This document shows positions 1 through 9,601 of a stretch of 64,000 nt of DNA, piece after piece. Source of the stretch: Paralithodes platypus. Its lineage: Eukaryota; Arthropoda; Malacostraca; Decapoda; Lithodidae. Position numbers and translations under genes: made by a program. Each line of letters begins with the position of its first letter. Positions within the stretch are counted from its first letter, which is position 1. Location: contig JAVRFV010002340.1 of the NCBI GenBank assembly GCA_032716605.1, forward strand, positions 1-64,000, written 5' to 3'. The notes below the pieces were generated by a model. That model was not told the origin of the DNA, did not search any database, and was given only the letters and a program-made list of their open reading frames with translations.

Positions 1-65
1 AGATCTGAACATGGATTCAAATTTCAATACCAAAATCGTCCCTCAAAAATAAATAAAAAAACAAG

Positions 66-139
66 CAGGCCCGGGGCCCCCTATATGTGCGGGGCCCTGG
101 GCACTGGCCCTTTGTGCCCTGCCCTAAATCCGGCCCTGC
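66..139 (-). mobile_element. hAT-like terminal fragment (tentative)
   Basis: Read on the minus strand this stretch begins CAGGGCCGGATTTAGGGC and runs into a G/C-rich segment ending near GGGCCTG. Terminal inverted repeats starting CAGGG are common in hAT elements. No matching second end or 8-bp target duplication was found, so only a fragment can be claimed. Confidence 0.25.
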
Positions 140-159
140 ATGGCCCCAGCCAGGACTGG

Positions 160-420
160 CACCAGAGGCCGCAGATACAAAATCCAAGTACAGCAGTGCT
201 CCACCGAAGCCAGAAGGAGATTTTTCTCCCATAGAGTTGTCAAGAGGTGGAACTCACTATCAGAGGACACTCGTTACAGCACCAAATCTTAGACTCTTGA
301 AGCAATGCCTCCAAGCAGAAATACCACAACACCCCTCCACGAATATCACTAAACACCTAAACACACATCTCAAACATCTAAACAAACATCTCAAACAAAC
401 AGACACAATTAAAATCTAGT
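160..420 (+). pseudogene. 3' end fragment of a CR1/L2-type LINE
   Basis: One plus-strand frame at about 169-270 reads like the C-terminal tail of CR1/L2 reverse transcriptases, where a conserved FxxRVVxxWNSL block lies near the end of ORF2; here it appears as FFSHRVVKRWNSL. The frame closes soon afterwards and the following A/C-rich sequence is probably 3' UTR. No 5' part is present. The family call rests on this one motif. From 420 to 600 nothing was recognised. Confidence 0.4.
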
Positions 421-831
421 CTCCAATGATGGCAAAAAATAAATTAACTATCTCTGTCAGACTCCCAGTAACTGCTACTAATCGTACATCTAGTTAGAGT
501 GCCCGTATTCATGTCTTGGGCCCCCACTGAACACAGCCACTAGCTCCGTGGTCAGTGTGTGACCCTACCTGGTAAGTAAACCTGGTAAGTCCTTCATAAG
601 AGTTGGCGGCACACAATGGCGGAAGGCGGACGCAAGTTTTGAGGCTCCGGCATATGTTATGGGAATGGACAAGTAATTCACGGAATATCGAGTGCATACG
701 GGGCTAGCAAGAAGAGGAACGATTTAGTGAAGTGCTTGGAGGATATACTGGTGTGGTGGAGGGGTGATATATAGTGTACTAAGAGTGTGTAGTGACGGGA
801 GGTAGTGTTTGTGAGTTGTTGAGTTTGTAAA

Positions 832-2270
832 CAAACATGGGAGGGAATTTCGGGTATGACGGAGGCGGAAGAAGGTTACAAATGTTCGTGGGTTTAAGAG
901 CACAGATAAGAAGTTAGCAAGAGTTTATTGTGGGAAGGATTTGGAAAAGTGGATGAGTGATACGGAGAAATGGAAGGGGGATATTGGTGAGAAAGTTAAG
1001 GCACTGTGTGTAATGTGTGGTGTGACAGGTGGGAAGGAATAGGCCTAGCGAAGGAAGTGAAGGTGCAGTTAATGATAGCCTAGAGATGGTATTGAAAAGG
1101 GTAGAAGAACTGGGAGCAGAAAATATGGCATTGAAGGAGCAGCTGAAGGAATACGAAGGACGTTTCAAGGAAGTAAAGGAGTCAACTGCATGGCGATGGG
1201 CGATGGGCTGGTCTATCAGAGTGAGACCTGAGCGATCTCTGCCATACCCATAGCTTACTCTGACTGTTTCCTTTATATATTATTTCTAAAATCTCAAGTG
1301 ACGGCGTCTCTTCCGTGGATTGACTCTACCAAGATTGGAAGCTAAAGTCATAATTGCTGAGGGGCACAGGGCCCTGGGTGGGGCTTTGGTTCCCGGCGTT
1401 ACGCCCCTCTCAGCTACCGCCATGGAGTGTCTTCGGTCACCCCCAGTCTTTATTGTGGTCGGCAGGGAGGGTTCTGTGGGGGCGCTCTTTTGGCCTTGAC
1501 ATCGGATTGGGGCTGTTCGGCCAGCAGCTTGGGGAACAACAACAACAACAACAACTGCATGGACGGTGGTAGGTAAACAAAAATTCAAGGATTTGGAGGA
1601 TATTATGAAAGAGCAAAAGGAAGAATTAAATATGACCAAAAAAAAGTTTTGAGAGTGCAGTTGTAGGGGTCATGAAGAACAAGGAGAGTGTCGTGAGGGA
1701 GGCCATGGACAGGGATAGGGGTGTAATCTTGTATGGAGATATAGAGACTCATATGAATGATAATGGAGTGAGAAAAGTGAGGGATATGGAGACAGTGAAG
1801 GAGGTCATGAAAGGTGTGGATGAGGACGAATATGGATGGGAAGGGCAGGTGGAGGAGGTCAGTAGGATAGGTAGATATAAAAGGGGAGAGATGAGACCTA
1901 TAAGGGTACAGTTTAAAACTAGGGCAGTGGCAGAGACTGTGACAAATTTTAGTTGGAGGCTAAAGACAAATGAAAAACTGAAACACATAAGACTAAAGAA
2001 GAATTTGAGTATAGAACAAAGGAAAAAAACGAAGGAATTACAAGAATAGGCTGATGAAAATAATGGAAAGTTGGGTGAGGAGGATAAGATAATTTTTTAC
2101 TGGAGAGTGAGGGATGGAATATTGAGGAAGTGGTTTATAAGAGTAGAAGGGAGGGGGGAGATCAGGGAGGGAAGAGATTGTGATAGGAGTTGTGACAGAG
2201 GAGGAGAACGGGGTGGAGGTGTCACAGGGAGAGACAGGAGACAAAGTGGCAGACCCAGTAGTGCTAACGG
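832..2270 (+). pseudogene. LINE-A ORF1 remnant (coiled-coil RNA-binding protein)
   Basis: The pieces at 1029-1190, 1560-2050 and 2050-2270 correspond to the intact 360-residue ORF1 protein of copy 3 (58541-59623). The visible parts are a heptad-rich coiled coil (ELGAENMALKEQL), the basic block around RIGRYKRGEMRPIRV, and the K/E-rich tail. In CR1/L2-group LINEs, ORF1 proteins of this layout bind the element's RNA and form the ribonucleoprotein. The SINE at 1194-1551 splits the gene in the coiled coil, and an in-frame stop lies near 2047. It cannot make a full product. Confidence 0.75.
1194..1551 (+). mobile_element. SINE S1 copy a, inserted in LINE-A ORF1
   Basis: The 358-bp insertion ends in a (CAA)n tail and is flanked by an 11-bp target duplication, CAACTGCATGG, at 1183-1193 and 1552-1562. 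Related copies lie at 49982-50491 (minus), 51063-53264 (plus, interrupted) and 56450-56622 (plus, shorter). All share the 3' block GGGGCTGTTCGGCCAG before the tail. No clear tRNA-type promoter box was found, so its RNA origin is unknown. LINE-A copy 2 keeps a remnant of the same insertion at the same site (18832-18890). Confidence 0.8.
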
Positions 2271-2394
2271 GGGAGTAGGGTACGGACAGGAGGAGCGGGA
2301 TGGTGCAATTGCAGAAGGAATGGTAGATGGATTAAGGATTATGTTTAGTAATGTGGATGTGTTTACCCAGGACAAGAAAAGAGAACTGATATGA

Positions 2395-3578
2395 AGGTTG
2401 TAGGATGAAGAGGAAAAACCTGATGTCATAGCCCTACAGGAAGTAAGACCAAAATGCTAGAATTGAAAGGGAACTGGTGGAATATAGTTTGGAGGGTTTT
2501 TGAGTTATATGAGAGAAATGCTATTAGAGCAGAGGTCGGAAGAGGACTGTTTATTTATGTAAGAAAAGAGCTCAAGGTTAATGAGGTGGATATGAGACAG
2601 CAGTATTGTGAGTATTTGTGTATTGAAGTAAAATATGCAAGAGGATCAATTCTAATTGCCTCTATATATAGAAACCCAAATAATAGTAGGGGAGAGGATG
2701 ATAACCTATTGAAAGCAATGGAGGAAATAGATAATAGAGAGAACAAATATAAAATTTTGATTGGAGATTTCAATTTGCCAAGGATCAACTGGGCAAATTG
2801 TACTACTCCAGAGGGACAGGGTAGCCTGGAAAATAAGTTTATAGAGAAAGTGAGAGATTGTTTTTTAACGCAACATATTATAGAGATGACAAGATATAGA
2901 GATGGGACGCAGGGGAGTGTACTTGATTTGATTTTTAGCAATGAAGAGGATATAGTGGAACATGTTAATGTGGATAGCCCTATAGGTCATAGTGACCATG
3001 CCTGTATAAGCTTTAGTTGTAATATTAAATCAGAGAGGGATAATAGAAGCAATAGAAAAATATACATGTATGATAGAGCAGATTATGAGCTGCTGAGACG
3101 GTGTTTGGACATTGACTGGGGGAAATACTTGAACGGTGAAGACGCTGAAGGAATGTGGAGTAAAATTAGAGTCAAACTGGAGAATGCTGTATCCAAAAGT
3201 GTACCAGTAAGGGAATATAAGGATAAAACAAAATTGAGGAAAAGAACGAACCCAGAATTGCCAATGAAAAGAAAGCTTTGGACATTGATTAGAAGAAAGA
3301 AATTATTGTGGGAAAGACTAAAATTGTTAAAAAAGAACAGGGGGTCTAGAAAAGAAGCTAAAGAAGTGGATCTGGAACGCAGACAAATAAACAATAAAAT
3401 AAGGTGGGAGACAAGGAGAGAGGGGGGTGAAGGAGAGGGAGAGGGAGCTAGAAATAAATGTGAAGGAGAGAGAGAAAGATATTCTGGAAGTACATTCAGA
3501 GAGACAAGGAGAGAGTAGGAGAGAGAGAGAGTAGGGAGAGAGAGAGGGAGGAGAGAGAGAGAGAGAGAGAGCGGAGAT

Positions 3579-3615
<37 letters not shown>

Positions 3616-3889
3616 GAGAGAGAGATGAGAGAGAGAGAGAGAGATGCAGTGCTAGGAGAGAAACGAATAGAGCTGAGCGAGAGGAGAAACTAATAAAGTT
3701 TTCCCATGCTAGAATGTTGAGCAAGGGTGGAAAAAATCTAATGAACAGAAGCCGGACTGTTATATCGCTGCAACTCATCTCAAGTCTGATAATTGAAAAG
3801 GAGGTTGGTGATGATGAAATTAGACATTGAAAATGTATCAAAATCAGTTCCAATACAGAAGCCCTTCCCGATAGTCATTACAGTAGTAC
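2395..3889 (+). pseudogene. LINE-A ORF2 remnant: AP-endonuclease domain and start of RT
   Basis: The longest open piece (2454-3518, 354 residues) is an exonuclease/endonuclease/phosphatase-type domain that would nick the target DNA. GDFN is at about residues 104-107 and the S-D-H motif (GHSDHA) at about 178-183, both conserved in LINE AP endonucleases. The preceding frame holds the N-terminal SNVD block. A basic linker follows, then the sequence dissolves into (GA)n and a scrambled form of the region before the RT. Two parallel copies confirm the identity. The element is dead. Confidence 0.8.
3505..3655 (+). repeat. (GA)n microsatellite expansion inside LINE-A
   Basis: Long GA tracts with occasional interruptions replace the corresponding LINE-A sequence, which in copies 2 and 3 is only mildly GA-rich. 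On the opposite strand it yields a spurious serine/leucine-rich reading frame. Confidence 0.9.
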
Positions 3890-4191
3890 AATTTGTTAGT
3901 AGTCTTGGCAAATCCAACGTCAAGGCTATTAACCTAATTGCAATAACGACTTGTCTATTTTGACTGCTATGTCGTCATTCCAACCGCGGTTAAAAAGAAA
4001 ACGTCTAGAGTCTACTCCTTATCTTGCTCTAGGAGACGTTGTACATTAACCAAAACTACCACCGAAGGTGAAAAAAGTATAGAAGAGAAGAAAAAGGGGT
4101 TTACCTTAGTTACCGCTCAAGGCCCATCCCGTGTTCCGTCATGCGCCGATCCCTGTCGAACGTGCGCATGAGCGACCCTCTCTTGTTATCA
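3890..4191 (+). repeat. DIRS-1 left inverted terminal repeat
   Basis: These ~300 bases are the reverse complement of about 11962-12263 with few differences, and about 98% identical by eye to the terminal repeat of DIRS-3 (42470-42750). The outermost ~37 bases differ from the right end in the DIRS manner and are instead mirrored in the internal complementary region at 11787-11823. Confidence 0.92.
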
Positions 4192-5517
4192 TTTTTTCAC
4201 GCGTCGCCATTGTTGAGTCCGCTTTTGTTGTGCTCCTTCAATTCACCCTGTTTTAGGTTCGTTTCGGCTTTTCTGGCCTTCTTTTTGTTAGACAGATGTT
4301 ACGTGATCTAGGACACACGTAAATGGGCTCCTCAGTGTGTTTAATGGAGACGCGTGTGGAAATAGCTACCGAAGGTACGGGGGCGCCTGGCGTTCCTCGT
4401 ATGTGTTTTTCATTCCTTTCTCTTTTCATATTCTTTTTTCCTGTTAGTCTGGGCATAGTTTAGCTTATTTTAGCCTAGCTTGTTTCTCATTCAGGAATTG
4501 CTATGCCCTATGAGTTTTCATATTTTCATAGCCTAGGTGTACAGTTGGTTCACAATCTGAGATTTCGTGGTGGCGGTGCTGTTTGTAGGGTTTGTGTCGG
4601 CCGCATTATTAGCGTTATTCCCGAGTCCCCCCTTACGAGCCTTCACTGTGTCTCAAGGGCCTGGGCGCTTGGTGGTTCGTGATATCCAGGGGTACCCTAC
4701 GGGGGCCTCTCCCTCACACCACAGGGTTTTTCGCCCCTGACACATTCTCTCCTCACGGCTAGGCCACCCTTTTTCTCGCCAGTTTCATTTACTGGTTTTT
4801 GTGTTCCCTTACTGTTTTCACCTCCATCCTTTCATTCCCTTTTGCCCAATCCTGGGGTACCCTACGGGGGCCCCTGTTTGTGCCGAACCACCCTTCCTGC
4901 CACTTCTCCTCATGGGCTTTGCTCTATCTCTGTGGGTGGGGTGGTTCCTGGGGGATGTGCCTCCTCTCCCCTGGTGTGTCTTCCTTGCCTCTCCCTTGAC
5001 CGGTTGAGTCAGGATTTTCAAGGAAGACACTGCTCAGCTTGATGGCCATCGTCGCTTGGAGTCATAAGGAGTTGACGCTTTTTTCTGGGCCTGTGTTGGT
5101 CTTACCTAGACGCTCCTCTCGCTTTTTCGGCGCCGGACCATCTCGGCCGGTCCCGCAAATTTGCGGAGTGCTCGATTCGGTCCACGGACGATTCGGCTCC
5201 CCGCAAAATTGCGGAGATCGCTGGGGGGTCTCGCGGTGAGGCGAGCGGTTTGTGTCGGTACGGTTATGCCTCCATTGGCCCGCAAATTTGCGGTTATAGT
5301 TGGCTTTCCCGGTGACCCTTTTTTGTGTCATCTTGTTGCCTGGTACTATATTGGTGTATGCACTTGCCTGGTGTTATGGACCCTGCATGTGAGGTGTTGA
5401 GTGGTGGTTAACACTTTCTCCATCTTTGCAGGTTTCTGCTTGTGCTCTTCCGCCTCACCCGCCCTCCTCACCTCCATCGGTGCTCCCGGTTTAGAGTGAG
5501 TACGACTTCCAGTTTGC
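4192..5517 (+). other. DIRS-1 5' leader, no convincing coding frame
   Basis: Short overlapping open frames occur but none shows a domain. Features seen are T- and C-rich tracts and three 14-bp palindromes of the form CCGCAAATTTGCGG (5153-5166, 5201-5214 with one change, 5280-5293). It is probably the transcribed leader of gag. Confidence 0.55.
5153..5293. repeat. Three copies of a CCGCAAATTTGCGG palindrome
   Basis: Perfect palindromes lie at 5153-5166 and 5280-5293, and a one-base variant (AAAATT centre) at 5201-5214. They sit about 50 and 80 bp apart in the 5' leader of DIRS-1, a plausible place for a protein-binding or promoter function, which is inference only. Confidence 0.75.
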
Positions 5518-7107
5518 ATGTGTGTTCCTGTTTACCCATGCTCTTTCCCTGGTTTTCTTGGACATTATCTTCACTTACTCCGTCAACGTGCTGCTTATGG
5601 TGTGTGTTCTTCCATTGCAGGTGGGATGCCTTGCTTTCGCCAGGGCTGTGGCTCCCCGTGCTTGGACTGCCACAGGTCCTGCTTGCGGCATTCGCAATGT
5701 GTGTCCTCTACGGCCTACCTCCCGGCTTTGTGTGGCCCGTGTATGGACCTGGTGGATGTGGTGGACCATCACCCTGGTTCCTCTGACGCGGCGGTGGCCT
5801 CTGCATCCCTTCAGTCTGTGTGGGCGGTGGTCTCCCACCACATCAGGACTGTGGGCCACCGTTCCCCGGCCTTTGTTGACGACCGGATCCGCGTCGCCCT
5901 GGGCATCCCTGACCCGTCTGGGGGCCGTTTACCTGGCCCTCTCCCTGCTCGGGCCCTCCTCCCTGGGTCCCGTGGTCGGTCGTCGCATCGTCGGGTGGAT
6001 CCCCAGCTCCGCCCACGCTCTCGCTCTCCTCGTCGCTCGTCCTCTACTGCCCCTCCTCGTCCTCCTGCTCACCTTGACTCCGCCGTTCGCCCTCGTCATG
6101 GTTCTCGCCCTGAGGCCGGGCTTAGCGTCTCTGCCCCTGTACGCCCTCCCCTGGCCTCTCCGGATAGGGGCTCTACTACCTTCCGCCCGCTTCCCCTGCA
6201 CAAAAGACGTCCTCTTCATTTGTCCTCTACGCGCGCGGATGTTCATGCTGTAGCTGGCCCTCTGCTCCCTCCTTCTACTCTGTCCAGGAGGGTCCGCCAG
6301 GATGTAGTTGCTTCTCCTCCTACTTCTCCTGCTTCGGTGCCTCTTCTTCTTCCTTCTAGGTCTCGTCCCAAGGTGGAGGTTCCTCCCTCCTCCGCCTCGG
6401 TGTCGGGCCGCCCTGTTCTCTCAGCCCCGGGGATCCTTGCTCTGTTTCCCCCCGCGGCTCCTTCTGACCTCCTTTCACCCGGCCAGCCTTCCCCCTCCCG
6501 TCATCCTGCTCCTCTTCCTTCTTCTATTCCTGATCTTCGCTTGCCGGCTCCCCGTGAGGGTACCCCGCCGCTTGACTCGGTGGAGTATAGCGAGGTTTCG
6601 GGGTCCCCTTTCTCGGGGGCTGACGTGTCGCTGGAAGAGGGGGATGGTGATGTTTCCCCCTCGGGCGTTAGTGATCGGGAACGAGACCCTCAGGACCGTC
6701 ACGGCCGTCGTCGCTCGCCTTCTTTGGGCCGCGACGCTGCTGTTTCGTGTCGTGGGTCTCGCTCTCGCTCACGCTCGCCCCTGCGGGCCGAACTATCTTC
6801 GAGGGGGGTCGCCTCTCTCGGATCGATTTTCGGCTATGCAGGGGTGGGTTGTGTCACACTTCGACGCGCGCTTGGAGGCGATGCAAGAATCCCTCTTATC
6901 GCGCTTCTTGGCGGTGACACAACCTCAGCGCCTCACCCAACCTGCCCCTGCTTTGGTCCCCCTCCCCTCTGCGGTGGACCACATTCCTTCTCGCCCTGCT
7001 TCTCCGCCTGCCCGGTCGTCGGCTAGTACTGCTCCTGCCCTGGCTCAGGTGGTTGCCCTACTGTCTCACATGCGGGGGTCCTCCGTCTGCTAGGGCAGGG
7101 TCCGCGC
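5518..7107 (+). pseudogene. DIRS-1 gag, N-terminal part (frame-broken)
   Basis: An open frame from 5518 to 7026 is rich in Ser, Arg and Pro, with an acidic patch near DVSLEEGDGDV and an RS-rich stretch around 6760. Near 6800 the protein-like signal moves to the +1 frame (block MQGWVVSHFDARLEAMQESL around 6836-6895), then closes at 7093, and the original frame resumes at 7108. The gag N-terminus is therefore interrupted by at least two frame changes. Gag proteins of DIRS elements package the RNA. The start is uncertain: 5518 is only the first ATG of the open frame. DIRS-3 carries a related region at 47290-47982. Confidence 0.5.
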
Positions 7108-8469
7108 TTGCCCCCCATCCAAAAGGCCAAGGTCCCGTCGCGGACTATGCCGCTCCTCTATGGCTCCTTGGCTGTTTGGAAGGGGGTGCAGGCCTCCCAC
7201 CCGGAGCGTGCTACCGACTTCCCGTCAGGTGAGAGGGCCCTACCTTTGGACTGGTCGGTCCAAATAAATGATAAAATGCAGTTCAGGGCGATCAGGGTGG
7301 ATGGTCAGGTGGCCGACGTGGAGGTGCTGGCGTACCCGACAAGGACTGACCTTCAGTACTTCTCGGTGAAGCCCAAGCCCCCGTCTGCTCCTCGGACTAA
7401 GCTCTGGTCAGACTTCAGCCGCCAGGACATCCTTCAGGATGTTCAGTCCCTGGCTGTGTTAACGGGACTGTCCTCCTATGGGACGGGTTTGTGCGACGAC
7501 GGTAAGCCTGGCTTGGCCGTCGTGCTCGATAACCCTCTCCCATTGGAGGCCTGGTTTGCTGAGGCCTTAGACTTTGCCAACCGTTCCGTCGACAGATCTA
7601 TTTCAGTCCCTCCCCCAGAGTCGTCACTGCTTTTGCCTCCTCTGGTATCTGTCGGCGGATTGGATGGCAAGTTCTGGTCCTGGATTAGCGCTCCCAAACT
7701 TGAAATTTGTGCTATTGCTAACCCGTTCTTCTCCCACCCAGATAAGTCCTCTGTCGACAGGGATTTTACCTTGCGGCAGAGGGTGGCGAACTTATTGTCT
7801 TGTCTTCTAGGTTCCCTCCAGACGTCTGTTCACCACCTGCGACTTATCGAGGCGACTGCACCTGGCGATCTTCGCGAGGGCTTGGACCACGTTCGGCGGA
7901 TCCACCTTCAGCTCGCGGTGTCTTTGGTTCCCGAGCTGAAGGCGGTTTTGTGCGAGGCAACTCGACAACGCCAGACGGTAAGGTCCTCGTTCTGCCGGAA
8001 GGCCCCTTTGGATATTCGTCAGGGTCTATTATACTCTGAGCTATATACATCGGGGCTTTTTGCGCAGGATGCTTGGGAACGCTATGCTTCTCTGTCAGCG
8101 GACCCTGCTTACGACACGCAAAGACGCGCTGTGTCGCGACCAGGGTCTTCGCAGTCCCGTCCTTCTGCCGGTCCCCTTCGGGGTGCTGCCGCCACTGCTG
8201 CCGCCAAGAAAGGGCGCAGGAAAGGGAAGTTGCCGGCCAGAGCGTCGGTTCCGCCTCGCACTTCTGCTCCTGCTCCCTTTCATCCCCGCCGAGAAGGGGC
8301 TGGCCAGCCTTCCACTTCCGGCCGCACTTCGACGGGGTCTGACACACGACGGACAGGGGATGGGGTGACCCGCCCTTTTCGGCGAGGTGGGGGGGGTAGG
8401 GGTGGTCAACGTGGCTCTTATGACCGCAGGGACCGTACCGGGGGACCCTCCACGTCAAAAAATGTGTAG
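7108..8469 (+). CDS. DIRS-1 gag-like protein, main part
   Basis: The open frame of 453 residues is probably a structural nucleocapsid-type protein of the DIRS element. The first ~320 residues hold a globular domain with a conserved helix-rich block (LWSDFSRQDILQDVQSLAVL, then HHLRLIEATAPGDLREGLDH). The C-terminal ~100 residues are basic and RGG-like (RRGGGGRGGQRGSYDRRDR), suited to RNA binding. It lies just upstream of, and overlaps by about 80 bases, the RT frame that begins at 8387, a usual DIRS layout. A matching but mutated protein is found in DIRS-3 (46320-47280). No database family could be checked; the gag call rests on position, composition and the parallel copy. Confidence 0.7.
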   Translation: MPPIQKAKVPSRTMPLLYGSLAVWKGVQASHPERATDFPSGERALPLDWSVQINDKMQFRAIRVDGQVADVEVLAYPTRTDLQYFSVKPKPPSAPRTKLWSDFSRQDILQDVQSLAVLTGLSSYGTGLCDDGKPGLAVVLDNPLPLEAWFAEALDFANRSVDRSISVPPPESSLLLPPLVSVGGLDGKFWSWISAPKLEICAIANPFFSHPDKSSVDRDFTLRQRVANLLSCLLGSLQTSVHHLRLIEATAPGDLREGLDHVRRIHLQLAVSLVPELKAVLCEATRQRQTVRSSFCRKAPLDIRQGLLYSELYTSGLFAQDAWERYASLSADPAYDTQRRAVSRPGSSQSRPSAGPLRGAAATAAAKKGRRKGKLPARASVPPRTSAPAPFHPRREGAGQPSTSGRTSTGSDTRRTGDGVTRPFRRGGGGRGGQRGSYDRRDRTGGPSTSKNV

Positions 8470-9601
8470 GTTCTCCAGGTCGGTCTCCTCCTTGTTCTCC
8501 TTCTCGCCTCGCAGAAAGGGTCGCTCACCTCATCTCGGGGGCTCCCACAGGTTATTTCGCCCTTGCGCCCTTCGGTGGCCACGAGGGACGTGGGGGCGGA
8601 AGATTGCACGGAGGGGTCTAACCTGGAGATGGAAGTCCAGACCCCCACTCAGCTCTTGTCAACGAAGCCGGCCTGTCTCTTCGGAGGTGGCCGACGTGAT
8701 TACATCCATGCACGAGCAGGGAATCGTCAAGGAGGTGAAAGCCGGTCTACCGGTTTTCCTCTCCCGTGTTTTTCTGGTACCAAAGAAGGACTGCGACGCG
8801 ATGCGACCGGTGGTGGATCTGTCGGCCCTCAACGGGCACATCGTGAACACACGGTTTCGGATGCTGACGGTGCACCAGGTACGACTGGCCCTGCGACCTC
8901 TGTCGTGGGTAGTGTCGCTGGACCTCAAGGATGCGTATTGGCACGTTCCGATCCATCCTCGTTTCCAGCGATTCTTGGCCGTTCAGACTTCCGATCGTGT
9001 GTTCATGTTCGACAGACTTCCCTTCGGTCTCAACATCGCGCCGCGGATCTTCTCGAAACTGGTAAAGCAGGCTCTGGATCCTCTCCTCAGGGGCGGCCTC
9101 CAGATCCTGTTTTACTTGGACGACTGGTTGATAGTTTCAGACACCCTAGAACAGTGCGTCCACGACACCCTCACAGTAGTTCAACACATCACACAGTTAG
9201 GGTTCAAAATCAATATTCCCAAGTCGCGCCTGACCCCGTCGCGTGTCGTGACGTGGGTAGGTCTCGAATGGGATCTGACCAACGCTACAGTGACCCAGAG
9301 TCAGCCAAACGCGGTGAAACTTCGCAGGAAGGTCTTCGCCGTGTTGCACTCGGTCTCCCTCACGAGGAGGATCTGGGACTCGTTAGTGGGTTCGCTGAAT
9401 TGGGCCGCTCTGACCATTCCCTTAGGGAGGCTCAGGCTGCGCCGCCTAATACTCATGGGCAACAAGGTGTTTCCGTTGGCCCCTATGGATCGGCTCATGC
9501 CGATCCCGCGTACCATTCACAGACACTTAGGACACTGGGTTGCTCGGGGCACGCTCTCTGCGGCTGTGCCCTGGACCGCCCCCCGCCGACGATCTGGGTA
9601 G
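8387..9601 (+). CDS. DIRS-1 reverse transcriptase domain
   Basis: This 404-residue frame contains a full DIRS-type reverse transcriptase core: VSLDLKDAYWHV with the first catalytic Asp at about residue 179, PFGLNIAPRIF (the fingers-palm block), and YLDDW with the Asp pair at about 245-246. These residues hold the metal ions for cDNA synthesis. It should be fused to RNase H, but the frame changes at about 9585 in a run of six C residues; one extra C would join it to the RNase H frame that continues at 9586. That could be a recent lesion, a sequencing error or a slippage site. The start at 8387 overlaps gag and is uncertain. Confidence 0.9.
   Translation: MGGVGVVNVALMTAGTVPGDPPRQKMCRFSRSVSSLFSFSPRRKGRSPHLGGSHRLFRPCALRWPRGTWGRKIARRGLTWRWKSRPPLSSCQRSRPVSSEVADVITSMHEQGIVKEVKAGLPVFLSRVFLVPKKDCDAMRPVVDLSALNGHIVNTRFRMLTVHQVRLALRPLSWVVSLDLKDAYWHVPIHPRFQRFLAVQTSDRVFMFDRLPFGLNIAPRIFSKLVKQALDPLLRGGLQILFYLDDWLIVSDTLEQCVHDTLTVVQHITQLGFKINIPKSRLTPSRVVTWVGLEWDLTNATVTQSQPNAVKLRRKVFAVLHSVSLTRRIWDSLVGSLNWAALTIPLGRLRLRRLILMGNKVFPLAPMDRLMPIPRTIHRHLGHWVARGTLSAAVPWTAPRRRSG

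Larger units (their letters stand above)
601..3889 (+). mobile_element. LINE-A copy 1 (CR1/jockey-group LINE), degenerate
   Basis: This is the first of three copies of one LINE family in the window; the others are at 15062-19462 (minus) and 58275-64000 (plus). The 5' UTR starting at GTTGGCGGCACACAATGG matches copy 2 closely. It carries an ORF1 remnant, an ORF2 endonuclease remnant and a badly scrambled start of the reverse transcriptase. It is broken by a SINE at 1194-1551, by frame changes and stops (for example near 2047 and 2394), and by a GA-repeat expansion around 3505-3655. Homology fades towards 3880, immediately before DIRS-1. Confidence 0.8.

Noticed and set aside
3083..3853. 256-residue minus-strand frame rich in Ser and Leu
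   Set aside because: It is produced by the opposite strand of the GA microsatellite inside LINE-A.
5518..6253. Separate host gene in the GC-rich part of DIRS-1
   Set aside because: It lies between the DIRS terminal repeats, upstream of pol, and part of it recurs in DIRS-3; a gag N-terminus explains it better.
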